Shown here: positions 22,195 to 33,810 of the stretch, in pieces
Position numbering within the stretch: position 1 is the first letter of the stretch
How the letters are laid out: each line of letters begins with the position of its first letter
Source of the DNA: Phascolarctos cinereus
Taxonomy: Eukaryota; Chordata; Mammalia; Diprotodontia; Phascolarctidae
Length of the DNA: 64,000 nt
Assembly: GCF_002099425.1 (NCBI RefSeq)
Contig: NW_018344275.1
Location: 558,001 to 622,000, forward strand
Reading direction: 5' to 3'
Position numbers and translations under genes: made by a program
The notes under the pieces: model-generated
Databases searched by the model: none
Seen by the model: only the letters and a program-made list of their open reading frames with translations
What the model was told of the DNA's origin: nothing

Positions 22195-22325
22195 TGTTGT
22201 TGCTGATCAGTTGCTTCAGTCCTGTCCAAATTTTCCTGGCACCATTTGGGGTTTTCTTGGCAAAGATACTGTTTAATCTCACTACTTTCGTTTCCAGGTG
22301 ACTCAAGTTACCCAATCTAGCAGGT
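22195..22325 (-). repeat. Long-tail marsupial SINE, 3' part, antisense
   Basis: 'tcagttgcttcagtcctgtc' and 'ccatttggggttttcttggc' are the reversed SINE tail. The head is missing. Confidence 0.7.
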
Positions 22326-22374
22326 TATTGGATAGCATTTCATATTTCCTAAATATCAAGCTAATCAGAGACAG

Positions 22375-22575
22375 TAAAGGGTTATGGAAAGAGTCCTAGA
22401 ATGGCAGCTAAGTGCTAGGCTCTAGTCCTTGGTGTGACACTAATTGGCTATATGACCTTGTGCAAATCACTTACTTTCCTGAGCCATAACTTTTTTGGTC
22501 TATTCAGTGAACAGGAAGGGTTGGACTGGGTCATCTTGAAGGTCCCTTCAAGCTCTAAAATGTTGCAATTCTAGT
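22375..22575 (+). repeat. MIR-type SINE, sense
   Basis: 'tatgaccttgtgcaaatcac', 'gggttggactgggtcatctt' and 'aaggtcccttcaagctctaa' match the MIR core and 3' end. Confidence 0.7.
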
Positions 22576-22904
22576 TACAGTAATTGACCACAATTGCCAC
22601 TGGTCTAATAAGCTTTTGGGGATCACTCAGCAAAATGCCATTGTTAACAAAGACATCTCAGGTCTCTGATGATTCAGGAGTTACTTTAATGAGGCCGTTG
22701 ACATTGCATAAGTCCCTTGCATTCACACTTAATTTGTATTCTGAATCCTTTCTCACATTCAAAATGCAGAACAGAGCAACTTATCCTCACTAGACTGAGT
22801 ACCAGATTTTGAACAATAGGTTCTGAATTGCTGAAATGGGCTTTGAATTCCAGTAAACGATCTGCAATTCGCATTATATGCACATCTAGTTTAGCCTAAA
22901 TTCA
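22576..22904. other. Low-copy DNA
   Basis: No repeat or gene recognised. Confidence 0.4.
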
Positions 22905-23629
22905 CAGGATAGGTGCATAGAATCAAGGACCTTATCATTGGAAGGGACCTCAGAGGTCCTACTTAAATCTTGACATCTAGCCACAATATCCCCAAGTGGT
23001 CATGTAGCCTCTGCTATTCCAGCTAGAAGACTTCCATTGACTAAGAATTCAGTATCTGAGAAAGCCCATTCTTCTTTTGAACTGTGATAATCATTATATC
23101 AAATCAAAATCTACTTTCTTTTAACTCCACCCATTAGTCCCACTCTCACTCTTTGGTGCCAAACAAAATAAATCTAATTGCTCTTCCATGGAAGAACTTT
23201 CCAAACATTTAAAGAGAGTTGTATCTTTTTTTTCAAGCCAAGCCACCCCATATGCCTTCAACTGGCCCTTATGTGAGGGCAAGTTCCCTCAGTAACCTTG
23301 TTGTCTTTTTCTGAGCATGTTCAATACCTTCTGAAATGTGGTGGCCAGAACTAGATGCAATACCTCAGAAGTTCTCTGACCAAATGAGAGGAGAGCAAGA
23401 GTGGCATCTTTGTCGCTCTGAACAGTATTCCCCTTAATGTAGCCTATGAACATACTACCTTTTTCCAGCTTGGCTGTCACATAATTACACTATTGGTTCA
23501 TTTTGAGCTGGAAGTCCAAAAGATTTGAATTTATCTCTATTAAATTCCTTCTGTGAAATATGACTTCATCTTTCTGGCTTATGGAAATCTTTAAAAAAAA
23601 TCTAATTTCTGTTATATGTTATTATTTTA

Positions 23630-23888
23630 AGACTGGATCTCCCTATCTCAATGAGGCTGGCAGAACAGTAGCCTCTGATGACCCAGTCATCAGGAGCTTT
23701 GATCTGTTCTGTCTCTTCTTTAGATGGGTTCACTCCTTCTTTAGGTGGGCTGGTGCTCTTCTGCCCATTCTCAGCGACTCACTATATTGGTGCCCAAATT
23801 AATGTGGATACCTGAGTGATTTTAGCCCACCACAGCTCCTGAGCTCTAATAATCCAGGAGTTATAGGTGTGTGCCACCACACCCAGTA
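23630..23888 (-). pseudogene. 7SL (SRP) RNA pseudogene, antisense
   Basis: Read on the minus strand this follows 7SL RNA nearly end to end. It starts as 'actgggtgtggtggcacaca' (7SL 5' Alu domain GCCGGGCGCGGTGGCG...), continues through the segment reversed here as 'gctcctgagctctaataatc', the S-domain stretch 'ctatattggtgcccaaatta', and ends in a 3' Alu-domain segment, plus-strand 'agactggatctccctatctc' (7SL ...GAGACCCCGTCTC reversed). It is about 258 bases against 300 in functional 7SL, heavily mutated, and sits inside an older CR1/L3. 7SL RNA is the scaffold of the signal recognition particle; this copy has no plausible function. Full-length colinearity, including the S domain, shows it is not an Alu-like SINE. 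Confidence 0.85.
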
Positions 23889-24114
23889 TCACTATGTTAG
23901 TGATATCTCTCACATCCAAATCTGAAAATTTGATGATCATATCATGTGTATTCATCCAAATCACTGGTGAAAACATTCAACAAAACAAGGAAAAATATAG
24001 ATACATACCAGTGGCACTCCACTAGATACCTCCTTCTAGGTGGACAACAATCTATTAATGACTACTTTGGGATTTAAGTTGTTCAACCATTTATGAATTC
24101 CAAAACAAAGCAAT

Positions 24115-24235
24115 CCAATCAGCACTTATTAAGCACCTAATAGAGCAAGGCACTGTGCTAGGTACCATGGATAAAAAAAAAAGACAAAACAAAACAAAAT
24201 CCTCTTAAAAGCTTACTGTTTATCTAACTATATCA
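24115..24235 (-). repeat. L2/CR1-clade tail, antisense
   Basis: 'atcagcacttattaagcacc', 'aaggcactgtgctaggtacc', then an A-rich (AAAAC)n run. Confidence 0.55.
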
Positions 24236-24948
24236 TTCAGCCCACATTTCTCTGTCTTCTCCACCAAAATATTGTGACAGATGCTGCAAAGGACCTTGCT
24301 CAAGTGTAGAAATCACTATGACAACAGAAGTCTTCTGATTACCAATCTAACAACATTTTTTTTTAAAAAAAGGAATTATGTTTGTCTGGCATGACTTCAT
24401 CTTAATAAATTCATTCTGACACTCAGTGATTAATTCTTCTCTTTCTATATGCCTATAACCTCCCTTTGGTCCCCTGTTCTGGAGGTTTATCATGAACTGA
24501 AGTCAAGCTTGCTGGGCTATATCTTGAAAAGTCCACTTTTCTTTCCATTTCATGGAAATCAGGCCATCTGCCCATTTACAATTTAGCTATAACTCTCACA
24601 TTTGCTACAATTCCAGAATGATCTCTGACAGTTGCTCTGCAATCCCACCTGCAAATCTTTTCGGTACCCTGGGATGTTGTTCATGGTAGTCAGTTGACTT
24701 GAACTCAGAGAAGGCTGCTAATGTCTTTGTAGCCTCACCTATGTTCTCACTTATCTCAGGTTTCAATGATTTTTATTCTCTTCTCAACCACATGGTTCTC
24801 CTTGATAGAGAAGCTGTTGGCAAAGTGGAATTCTTACCTTCTTTTTTCTTTCCACTGTCCATTTTTGTCTTCCCACTCAATTCAAGTAGGTCAAGAATCC
24901 ACTTCTTTTCTTTTTTTACCCTCTCTGAAGAGGTCTAGGACTTTTGGG

Positions 24949-25524
24949 TGCTGCAAACCCAAAATCGTGGTACCAGGCTGGCTGAATGAATTCAACTCAA
25001 ATCTTCTTCAGCCAGAGGAAAAGTTTATTAGTGATAAATCACAGAGGCCAGGTGACCCCAGTAAGGACAGGCAGGCATGAGAAAAGCTCACCCTTTGGGG
25101 CATGAGAGATTCTCAGCATCTGAATGGAGGCTAGGGTGGATCTTAAATACTAAAGTAACTTTGGGTGGCCAGAGAAGGGGGTTGGGAAAAGGGTCTAGGT
25201 AAAAATTCTAATTGGGAAGGTCTGAGAGATTGAATAGCTAATGGAGGGAACAGGAAGGCAGAAGTTTGAAAGGCATCTGCACAAGATCAAGGGGGGGGCT
25301 AGGACTTTCAAAGGGAGCTAAGGGGAGCGATAAGGAACAGTTTGAGACAAGAGAAGGCCTTTCCGGGACCTATAGACAAAAGGGAGCCAGATTCTTTTAG
25401 GGAACATCTGAATAAGATTAAAAGGTAAGGCTAAGGCTTTCAAAGGGAGATGAGGGTCTGGGGCCTGTGAGTCAGATTCCCTTTGGGGCAAAGGTTGAAG
25501 ATCTTGGCTTGGCCCCTGCCCCCA
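24949..25524 (-). mobile_element. Probable solo LTR of an endogenous retrovirus, antisense
   Basis: On the minus strand about 575 bases run from tggggg to tttgcagca, with a TATA-like 'gtatttaag' and an AATAAA polyadenylation signal about 85 bases before the end, spaced as in an LTR. Plus-strand termini are tgctgcaaac and ctgccccca. An internal duplication shares 'ggctttcaaaggga'-like segments. No internal retroviral sequence adjoins, so it is a solo LTR. No clear flanking TSD was found, and I cannot name the family. A fossil. Confidence 0.6.
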
Positions 25525-25535
25525 TCATCTCCACC

Positions 25536-25763
25536 TCCAAAGAGAGAGAACTGATGAACTCTGAATGCAGATTGAAGTATATTGTTTTTCACTTTCTTAT
25601 TTTTCTTGCTTTTTTTTTGCAACATACATAATATAGAAATATGCTTTGTATGACTTCACACGTATATTGATATCTAGCTTGACTTCTCAATGGATGGGGA
25701 GAGAGAAAGAGAATTTGGAACTCAAATTTTTTTAAAATAAATGCTAAAAATAAATAAATAAAG
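25536..25763 (+). mobile_element. L1 LINE 3' UTR fragment, sense
   Basis: 'gaactctgaatgcagattga', 'ttgacttctcaatggatggg' and 'gaatttggaactcaaatttt' match the 3' UTR of the L1 at 56780-57000. Ends in an (AAAT)n tail. It directly abuts the LTR on its left. Confidence 0.8.
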
Positions 25764-25779
25764 ATTGTTTTAAAAATTG

Positions 25780-26995
25780 TTTTCTTTTTATAAAAAAATT
25801 TTCCTTTTGCCTCCAAAGTTGCTTTTAAAAATCCCTTTTCATTATTTTCCTTAGCAGCTCGAAAGGCCACTTTTTCATTGAACCCTAAAAATATCTCTAA
25901 CTGAATTGATAGATCTTCCAAGGAGCTGGTCGCTATTTATTTTAGCACTGTTGCTATTCTTCCAGTTGCATTTAGGTCTTTTCAACTTTTGGGGTCCTAG
26001 GCCTCACAGGAGTTTCTGGGGCAGGGATAATTATAACTAGAGCTATAACTAGGAATTCTTTAAGCTTGAGTGAAAAAACAGAACAAACAAAGCCAAGGGA
26101 GAGGGGAGACAGAGGAGAGGCATTACAGTGTAGGCAGCAGACCAGAGCACAGTCCAACCATGGACGTAGTTGTGCCATGAAAGGTGGTAACCCATTTCCC
26201 GAAAATCAAGTCTGTGCCCCTGCAGATGCTGAGGGTGGTGGTGAGAGAAGCCCCAGAAGAAGGCCTCTACAACAACGGAACCATAGAATGGCAACTGAGA
26301 ATTGAGCAGAGGAGTGAGGATGCACAGGGAGGATCACAAGGAACAGAAATAGCAAGAAGAAATTCACCATCCCCCTATCACATTTCCCCTTTTCCCTCCA
26401 TGTCATCTTCCTGGTGGCAAACCAGGCACCCAGGTTCCTGGTCCTTTTTATAGTTCTGTTTACCTAGAGATTAGGTAATCTCTTCCTTCTCCAAGATCAC
26501 GAGGGACAACAAAAAGAAATAAATCTAAACCGGAGTAAAAGGAAAATGGAAATATTTCGTGGAAACTATATTTTTCTAAGTATAATATACTTTTTTGTTG
26601 TTCATCAATTACTGAAAATGAAACTTGCTATTTTCTCTTTTGTTCCTTTCCTGTAGAAATTCAGAAGACAATGATATGATATTTTACACATTTAAGTTTA
26701 CTTCCCCCCTCTTCCTACCCCTCCCTCCCAAACTTCATCTGGGAGCTGAACTTATAGGTGGACTTATCTACAAATGCTACTTCCCATAACTTAACTCTCA
26801 GGAAGTTACCAGTGGAAAGTGAGGATATGGGAAAGAGGATATTATGTCAGCCCCAGGCCCTGCTCATTCTGTACCTGCAAGTGTGCTGCCTAGAATATTA
26901 GCTGTTACTTTGACTCTAGGCCTTGAGAGCCAAGATAAGATTTTTTGGGTGGAAAATTTTTAGGGGAAGATTTCCTTTCCATCTTTTAAAAAACT
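25780..26995. other. Unclassified stretch, no intact gene
   Basis: No repeat family recognised. Antisense frames at 25589-25921 (N-terminal part only, MEDLSIQLEIFLGFNEKVAFRA...) and 25972-26178, and sense frames at 26066-26453, are short and overlapping. 26040-26440 is less AT-rich and more purine-rich than its surroundings. It could be a decayed retroelement interior or unique DNA; I do not assign a function. Confidence 0.35.
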
Positions 26996-27009
26996 TATTT
27001 TAGTACATT

Positions 27010-29852
27010 CTTTTTACAAGCTTGGGGTTACTTTAAAATTTTTGTATTAATTTATTTTAAACTTAAACACACAATAAGAAAAGAACAAGAAACATATTAT
27101 AAACTTAAATATAAAATAAGCAAAGAAAAAATAGCATTGCCATGTGCACAGCAGACCATAAGGGAGGATTCAAAATACACAGTAAAACATTTGCATTTCA
27201 AGAAAGCCTATATAATAAATACTACACATCATGTTCTGAGCTATCCATTTTTTCTTTGCCTCCTTGCAAGTTTTCTTTTATTTTCTGTTGTACACTTTTT
27301 ACTTTGTTTTCCCTGCCATTTCTTCCCCCCCCAAGAAGGCTACAATTAAGCACATATATTTACATATATATAGTATATATACACATATTTACATATATAT
27401 ATATACACATACTTAGATATATATATAATCATATATAATCATACCCATATATAGATATATGCATTCATATTTATCTATGTAAGATACATACATTTGTCCT
27501 CTGTTTCTCTGAGAGTGGATAATGTCTTCTTTCATAGATCCAAGTCTTTCTGTATATTTCAAAGTCTACCAAATCATTGTTTCCTATACCACAACAGTAT
27601 TCCAACCTTATACTATATAGTTATTTGAAATAGTCTAAAACAATATTGATTAATATGGCTGGCATATAATGTAGTTTCCCTAAGTTTCTCTTTTGATTAA
27701 ATCTATTTTAGCTTTAACTTTGTCTGAGATCATGATTATTACCCCTGCTTTTTTTCTTCTAATAAATTATCCTGCTGATCTTTATTTTATGCTTGTGGAT
27801 ATCTCTTATTTCCTATCTTTCTTGACTCCTCTACTTTACTTCTACCTGCTACCTTGCCTTCATATTATTTAATATATACCCAACACCAAAGACCCTTCCC
27901 TTATTCTCTCCCCCCTCCCTGTCTCCTTAGCCTTTTATTTCTGAATTTAGAATACTTTTATGGGCTTCTAGATATGTATGCATTGTTCCCTTTAACCCAT
28001 TCCCAATGAGAGTAGGGTTCCAGAACTACCAGCCCTCCTCCCCATCTAATTACTCTGTCCAATCTTCCTCTCACACCTTACTTGTATAAGATAATTACTC
28101 TTTTTATCTTTTCCTAGGTGGTTTACTTTTTAGTATCATGTCATACTCAACTCTACCCCAATCTTTTTTTAGAATTACCCAATTTCTAATAATAATCTTA
28201 GAAATATGATTTGCATTTTCTCATATAAAAAGTAAACATTATGTCCTTATTGAATCCCTTGAGTCCCTTAGTCTTTGATGTTTGCCTAATATTGCTTTTG
28301 GATCTTGTATGTCAAATTTTGCATTGATTTTAGGTCTTCTTGCAACAAAATTCTGAAAGCCTGGCAATTCACTGAATATCCATGTTTTTCATTTTGGATT
28401 ATGCTTAACTTTACTGGTTATGATATTTTCAGCTGCAACCCAGTTCTTTTGTTCTTTGATATATAACATTCCAAGACCTGTGATCTCTTAGTGTAGCCAT
28501 TGCTAGGTCTTGTGTGGTCTAATTGTGGCTCTGTCATATTTGAATTTTTTTTTCTTGTTGTTCATAATATTTTCTCCTTGAGCTAGGGGTTTTGGAATTT
28601 GACTATGATATTCCTGTAGGTTTTCCTCATAGGTTCTCTTTCAGGTGGTGATCAATGGATTTTTTCTATCTTTACTTTCCCCTGTTGTTCTAACACTTCA
28701 GGATAATTTTCTTTAATTATTTCTCATATTATTGTATCAATATTCTTTTTTTGATAGTAGCTTTCAGGTAGTCCTATTATTCTTATGTTTTCTCTTCTTG
28801 ATCTGTTCCCCAGATCAGTTGTTTTTCTTATGAAATGTTTCACTTTTTCTTCTTTTTTCATTCTTTATATTTTGTTTTGTTATTTCTTGGTCTTTTATAA
28901 CTTCACTGGCTTTCCCTTGCCCAAATCTAATTTCAAGGAGTTGTCATCTTCCTTAAGATTCTGGATCTCCTTTTCTAGTTGGTTGGCTTTCTTTTCTTAA
29001 TTTTCTTGTTTTCCTTGGATTGTTCTTTTTTTCCAAATTTTTCCTTAATCTCTTTCATTTGATTTTTAAAGTCTTTTTTAAGTTCATCTATGAATTCGTT
29101 CTAGGCAGGTGATCATTTGACGTTACTCTTTGGGTTAGGAGATGCTTTTTTTTTTTTGCTTCAGTATCCTCCCCTGAAGATGAGCCCCAGAATTCTCTGT
29201 TCCCATAGTAACTTTCTATGACTGGGTCATTACTCCTTTGCCAGTTTATTTTAAAAAAAAATTACAGCAACTTGTTGTAATTGCCTCTAGTCTTGGAGTA
29301 TGGGGGTAATGTCTCTGGCCTCAGATCCTCCTTTGGCTCTCCTCTCTGACCTGGAACCAAAACCAAGAACTCTGACCTCTTGTAAGTGCCCACAGTCATG
29401 GCTTCCCTGACTCACTGCTTCTGCAATCACTAGGTGTGTGCTGGTTCCTTCTCACCCAGGGCCATGTCTTAGTAGCACAGCTGGGCCTGGCCTCCCTTAG
29501 CAGCAGAGGTTACCTCAATCTTCCTCTGCTCAGACACTCAGCTCCCCACACTGTCCAGGAGGAGAAAATTCCTATGCCTGGGGTGGAAGCTATCTCCCAA
29601 TCCACCTTGCCCCAGGGCTCATCTCTTGCTGTTTCAGGGGAACTAGTCTGGAGGTGTTTACATTTCACAGGCACCAGACCTTAAATCTTCTCCAGCTGTC
29701 CCAGGAGCAACACTGCTCTGCCTCAACTTTTGTTTATCTTTACTGCTCTGCCTTCATCCTGAGGAACTATTTTGTCTTACTTGTGGAGGAAATCAGGAGA
29801 GCTTGGAATTTTCTGACCTACTCTACCATGTTCCCAGAATCCTCTCCAGGGA
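27010..29852 (-). mobile_element. Complete ORF1-only L1-type element (HAL1-like), antisense
   Basis: A 14-base TSD with one mismatch (tatttt(a/g)gtacatt-type) at 26996-27009 and 29853-29866 brackets 2.84 kb. The 5' end is at the right: minus strand 'gattctgggaacatggtaga', 'gtaggtcagaaaattccaag', an analogue of the L1 start 'gagccaagatggcagagtaa' of the other two elements. A G/C-richer 5' UTR spans 29160-29852. ORF1-like sequence (about 28250-29120) is recognised from plus-strand 'ccccagatcagttgtttttc' and 'caggtggtgatcaatgga', the reverse of ORF1 segments in the 59.5-kb element. A tail near 27500-27620 resembles the last part of ORF2 ('tgtttcctataccacaacag' reversed). There is no endonuclease or RT region and no open frame remains; old. 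Confidence 0.75.
27347..27480. repeat. AT-rich (TATA/ACATAT) simple repeat
   Basis: Alternating tatata and acatat runs inside the 3' part of the antisense LINE. Confidence 0.9.
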
Positions 29853-29894
29853 TATTTTAATACATTTCATTTTTCAAACTTTTATGAAGAACCA

Positions 29895-29985
29895 GGTCTT
29901 AGTAATCTTTGCTTTTCTCCTAGTGTCTAGCACAGTGCTTTGCATGTAGGAGGTATTTAATATTTGTTAATGAGCAAATGAATGA
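29895..29985 (+). repeat. L2 tail, sense
   Basis: 'gtctagcacagtgctttgca' and 'taggaggtatttaatatttg' are the L2 3' terminus. Confidence 0.6.
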
Positions 29986-30712
29986 TGAAATTAATATACA
30001 ACAAACTAGAAGATGTTAAAACAAATTGAACCACAAAGCAACTCTTAAATGATGCTATATTTTGGTTTCCTTTTTGGACACCAAAATTCATATGATTCCA
30101 CCCCCCAACACACAAACATTTGGACTCACATTGCCCATAACTGAACCTTATTTGATCATAATCTCCTGTTCTGCATCTCTTCTTTGGCTTATTCTTCTGA
30201 AACTTCTTTTTCTTTCTTTGTTTGTTTTAAACCAAGACCTCCAGTCACACTCTCCCTCTTAGTTCTCCTAATTATTTCTTTCTGCAACCTCACCTTACTC
30301 TCCTTATAATCTTGACTCAACTATGCAATGTCATCCACCCTCGATTCCTTGCTTTCATGTCACACAGCTACTCATATTCTGCCTCTCCCCAATTCTGGTT
30401 CCCTTCCACCATCTTCATTTTCTCTACTCACTGAACACTGAATGTTAATGAACACTGCTGGAGGAAGCAAATGGTTATACTATGAATCTATGTTATCTTA
30501 TCTCACCTGAATCTTCATTGTTACATGACAATCTTTTTATTCTTCCCCAGTTGACCTTCTGTTATTATCCCAGATATAAGTGTCCCAAACCTTCTCTCTT
30601 CTACATCAAGCCACCCATTCTCTCAGTAGATAATGTTACCTTCTAATATCCTAAGGCAATTGAAGATATCTGAGGTCTTTCAACTCACCAACTTCACATC
30701 TCAAAAACTCTA

Positions 30713-31566
30713 AATCTTTTTTAAAAAATTTAATTTCCTTTAACATTCATTTTTTTAAAAAAAAATCGAGTTTCAAATTCTCTCCCTCTCTCTCCCACTC
30801 ATTGAGAAGGGGCAAAGAAATATGACATCAGCTATACATATGAAGTCATATGAAATGTATTTCCATCTTAGCCATGATACAAAAAAGAAAAAAAAAAGCA
30901 AGAAAAATAAAATGAAAAAAGTATGTTTCAATCTTCACCCAGAGTTCATCAGTTCTCTCTCTCTCTGGAAGTGGTTAGCATTTTTCATCATGGGTCCTTT
31001 TGGAATCATCTTGGGTCATTGTATTGATCAGAGTACTTAAGTCTTTCATGGCTGATCATTGTACAACATTACTATTACTCTATACAATGTTTTCCTGGTT
31101 CTGCTCACTTCACTTTGCACTAGTTCATATAAATCTTTGCAATTTTTTTGCTGAAAATATTCTGCTCATCATTTCTCATAGCAAAATAGTATTCCATCAC
31201 AATCATATACCACAAATTGTTCAGCCATTCTCCGATTGATGGACATCCCCTCCATTTCCAATTCTTTGCCATCACAAAAAAAGCTGCTTTAAATATTTTT
31301 TTTTACATATAGGTCTCTTTCCCTTTTTCTTTTTTAGTCTCTTTAGAATAAAGACCTAGAAGTGGTATTGCTGGGTCAGAGGTATGCATGGTTTCCTAGC
31401 CCTTTGGGCATAGTTCCAAATTATTCTCTAGAATAATTGGATCAGTTCACAACTCCACCAACAATGCATTAATGTACCTATTTTTCCATATCTTCTTCAG
31501 CATTATAATTTTCCTTTTTGGTCGTGTTAGCCACTCAAATAAGTGTGAGGTCATGCCTCAGGGTTG
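30713..31566 (-). mobile_element. L1 LINE, 5'-truncated, antisense, inside L2
   Basis: Minus strand: ORF2 C-terminal coding and 3' UTR. Plus-strand landmarks are 'tggaagtggttagcattttt', 'agtattccatcacaatcata', 'ttgttcagccattctccgat' and 'gacatcccctccatttccaa' (the reverse of the EWLNK region). A direct repeat aaaaactcta at 30703-30712 and 31567-31576 defines the insertion. Length 854 bases. The 105- to 79-codon plus-strand frames here are shadows. Confidence 0.87.
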
Positions 31567-32489
31567 AAAAACTCTACATTGTCACTCCTGTTCTCCTTTT
31601 TTTTTAAGTCTCTGATGATGACTTTGCCATTATCCTTATGCTGTTGCTCATATATTCCTCTTACCTTTTCTAGGAGCTTGTCTCATTGTTCACACACTTT
31701 ACATATGGCATCTTAAATTTCTCCCTTCTAATTGGCTCCTTTATTGCTTCCTACAAACATGCTCAAATGAACGTCGTCCTTTAAAAATCTTCACTCAACC
31801 CTATCATTCCTTCCGTTGAAAATCCTATACCTCTGTTTCACTACCAAGCTCACATGAAGAGTCATGAATCCTCATTGCCTCTACTTTGTTACTAGATGCT
31901 CCCTTCTTGACCCTTTACAATTTGGTTTCTAAACCCCCACACCACCCCACTGTACCAAAAGTGTTATCTTCTATGTTATCAATAATATCTTCACTGCTAA
32001 ATTCAGCAATCTTTTTGACCTTTTCTTACTACTTATTCTCCTTGACCTTCTTGGGATTTTCAGTAATATTAACTCACCTTTCTCTCTTTGAAAACTCTCA
32101 CCTCATTTGGCTTCTGTGATACTGCTTTCTCATCATGACCAACACTTGTCATCTTCTTCTGTTGAGTCATTATGCATATCCTGCCCTCTAACCACATGAA
32201 TTCTCCAAGGTTTTGTCCTGGACTTTTTCTTTGTCTACATCTATTTTTTTGGTACTCTCATTAGCTCCCATGGATTGAAGTAACACTATGCAGATGACTC
32301 ATATATGCCCTTTATTTATTTCTGAGCTCTAGTCCTGCCTATTGGTCATATCTACTTGGATGTCTCATGGCATCTAAACTTATTGCACCTAAAACAGAAC
32401 TCGTTTTCATACCTTTTAAACACACTCCTCCAAACTTCCCTATTTCTGTTGAAGTAAACACCATCATTTTAGTTCTCAGGGTAATAAAA

Positions 32490-32760
32490 ATAAATAATAA
32501 TAATATCAAGCATTTATATAGTGCTTAAGGTTTGCAAAGCACATTACAAACATTGACCTAATTTATCCTTACAACCTTGGGAGGTAAGTACTATTATTAT
32601 ATCAGTTTTTCCAGATGAGGAAATGGAGGCAGACAGGTTAAGTGACTTGCCCAAGGCCACCAAGTTAGCAAATGGCTGAAGACAAATTTTAACTCAGGTC
32701 TTTCTGACTCCAGGACCAGCACTCTAATCATTATGCCACCTAGATACCTCAGTGTCATTC
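32490..32760 (-). repeat. CORE-SINE (MIR/Mar-type), antisense
   Basis: Near-complete: 'caagcatttatatagtgctt', 'aaggtttgcaaagcacatta', 'cagatgaggaaatggaggca', 'taagtgacttgcccaaggcc' and 'attatgccacctagatacct', preceded by (AAT)n. Confidence 0.85.
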
Positions 32761-32984
32761 TCAACTCTTACCTGTCAGCTCTCCATGGCAATCAGTTGCC
32801 AAGTCTTGCCAATTCTACTTTACAATATCTCTCATATCCATTCTCTTTGTATAAATTCACCTAGTCACCACATTAGTTCGGGCCTTTATCACTTCTCACC
32901 CAGACAGAGCTTGGTGACATGGTAGCTTTCTAACTGGTGTCATTAATTCAAGTGTCTCCTCTCTCCTCTCTTCAAGTTGCTATG

Positions 32985-33245
32985 ATACCTGGGAAAGACC
33001 TTAATTTAAAAAGTCCAATGTCTCCCACTGCATCCAGGGCCATCTCCAGTCATCCTGATCTATATCTTGCCACTGGGCCCAGATGGCCTGAAAGGAGAAA
33101 GTAATGCTGGTGACTTTGCACAATTCTGCCTCACTAAAATCAAATTCACTTGCAAGCCAAGACATTACCTTCCTGATATTAGTAGTACTCTTTGAGAGTG
33201 AAGGACAAAGAGCAACAATGAAGATAAGCTTCCTTAAGCATGACC
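32985..33245 (+). repeat. Unclassified interspersed repeat
   Basis: Interrupts the L2. Landmarks are 'tgcatccagggccatctcca', 'ctgggcccagatggcctgaa', 'gtaatgctggtgactttgca' and 'gagtgaaggacaaagagcaac'. I recall similar sequence as a common marsupial repeat but cannot name it. There is no tRNA box. Orientation is assigned from the CA-rich right end. Confidence 0.5.
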
Positions 33246-33810
33246 ATTTTCCTTCCTAAGTTCTGACCATTTCGCCATACTTCATAAGTCTGATCAAGTT
33301 ACTCCTATGCTCAAAATCCTTCAATGACTTCTAATTATTACTAGAACAAAATACAAACTCAGCCTGGTTTTTAAGCTCTTTCATACCCTGGCTCCAACCT
33401 AGCTTTCCAGACATTTAATTTTATTCCTCTTTTAGTACTTTAAGTTCCAGCCAAATTGGCTTATTAGCTGTTTCCTCAACTCAACATTTTCTGCTTCCAT
33501 TAATTTACACACACTTTCATACTCCCCCCAATTCCTGGAACAACTCTTAGAATCCTTATTTTCCTTCAAGGCCCAGGTCAGGTACCACTTCTGTGAAGCC
33601 TTTTATCATACTCCCATTTACTGACATTCTCTTATTCTCCTCAAACTACCTTTTGTTTATTTATATACAGGTTGTATTTCCCCAGAAGGACATTCACTCA
33701 TGGTGGAGATAGGGACTGTTTTTTAGGTTTTGTTATTGTACCCCCAGTGCTTAACACAGAGCCTTGCATATAGCATGCATTTAATAAATGTTTGTTGAAA
33801 CAAATTGAAT

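Larger units (their letters stand above)
22905..24940 (-). repeat. CR1/L3 LINE, long antisense fossil
   Basis: On the plus strand the sequence follows the reversed CR1/L3 3' region for about 2 kb: 'cattggaagggacctcagag', 'gtagcctctgctattccagc', 'gaagaactttccaaacattt', 'ggtggccagaactagatgca', then RT-region stretches such as 'tgtttgtctggcatgacttc', 'ttctggaggtttatcatgaa' and 'tgacttgaactcagagaagg'. It is interrupted by a 7SL pseudogene (23630-23888) and a short L2-like fragment (24115-24235). CR1/L3 activity ended before the radiation of therian mammals. Confidence 0.65.
30100..33805 (+). repeat. Long L2 LINE, sense, with several nested insertions
   Basis: L2 pieces lie in order at about 30100-30702, 31577-32480, 32761-32985 and 33246-33805, ending in the tail 'gcttaacacagagccttgca', 'tttaataaatgtttgttgaa'. 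Recognisable coding-region stretches include 'tttctgttgaagtaaacacc' and 'ccatggcaatcagttgccaa'. Insertions are an antisense L1, an antisense CORE-SINE and an unclassified repeat. No intact ORF. Confidence 0.7.

Noticed and set aside
26049-26453. Several overlapping 66- to 89-codon frames suggesting an exon cluster
   Set aside because: They occupy different frames on both strands of the same DNA with no splice-site support; noted only as an unclassified stretch.
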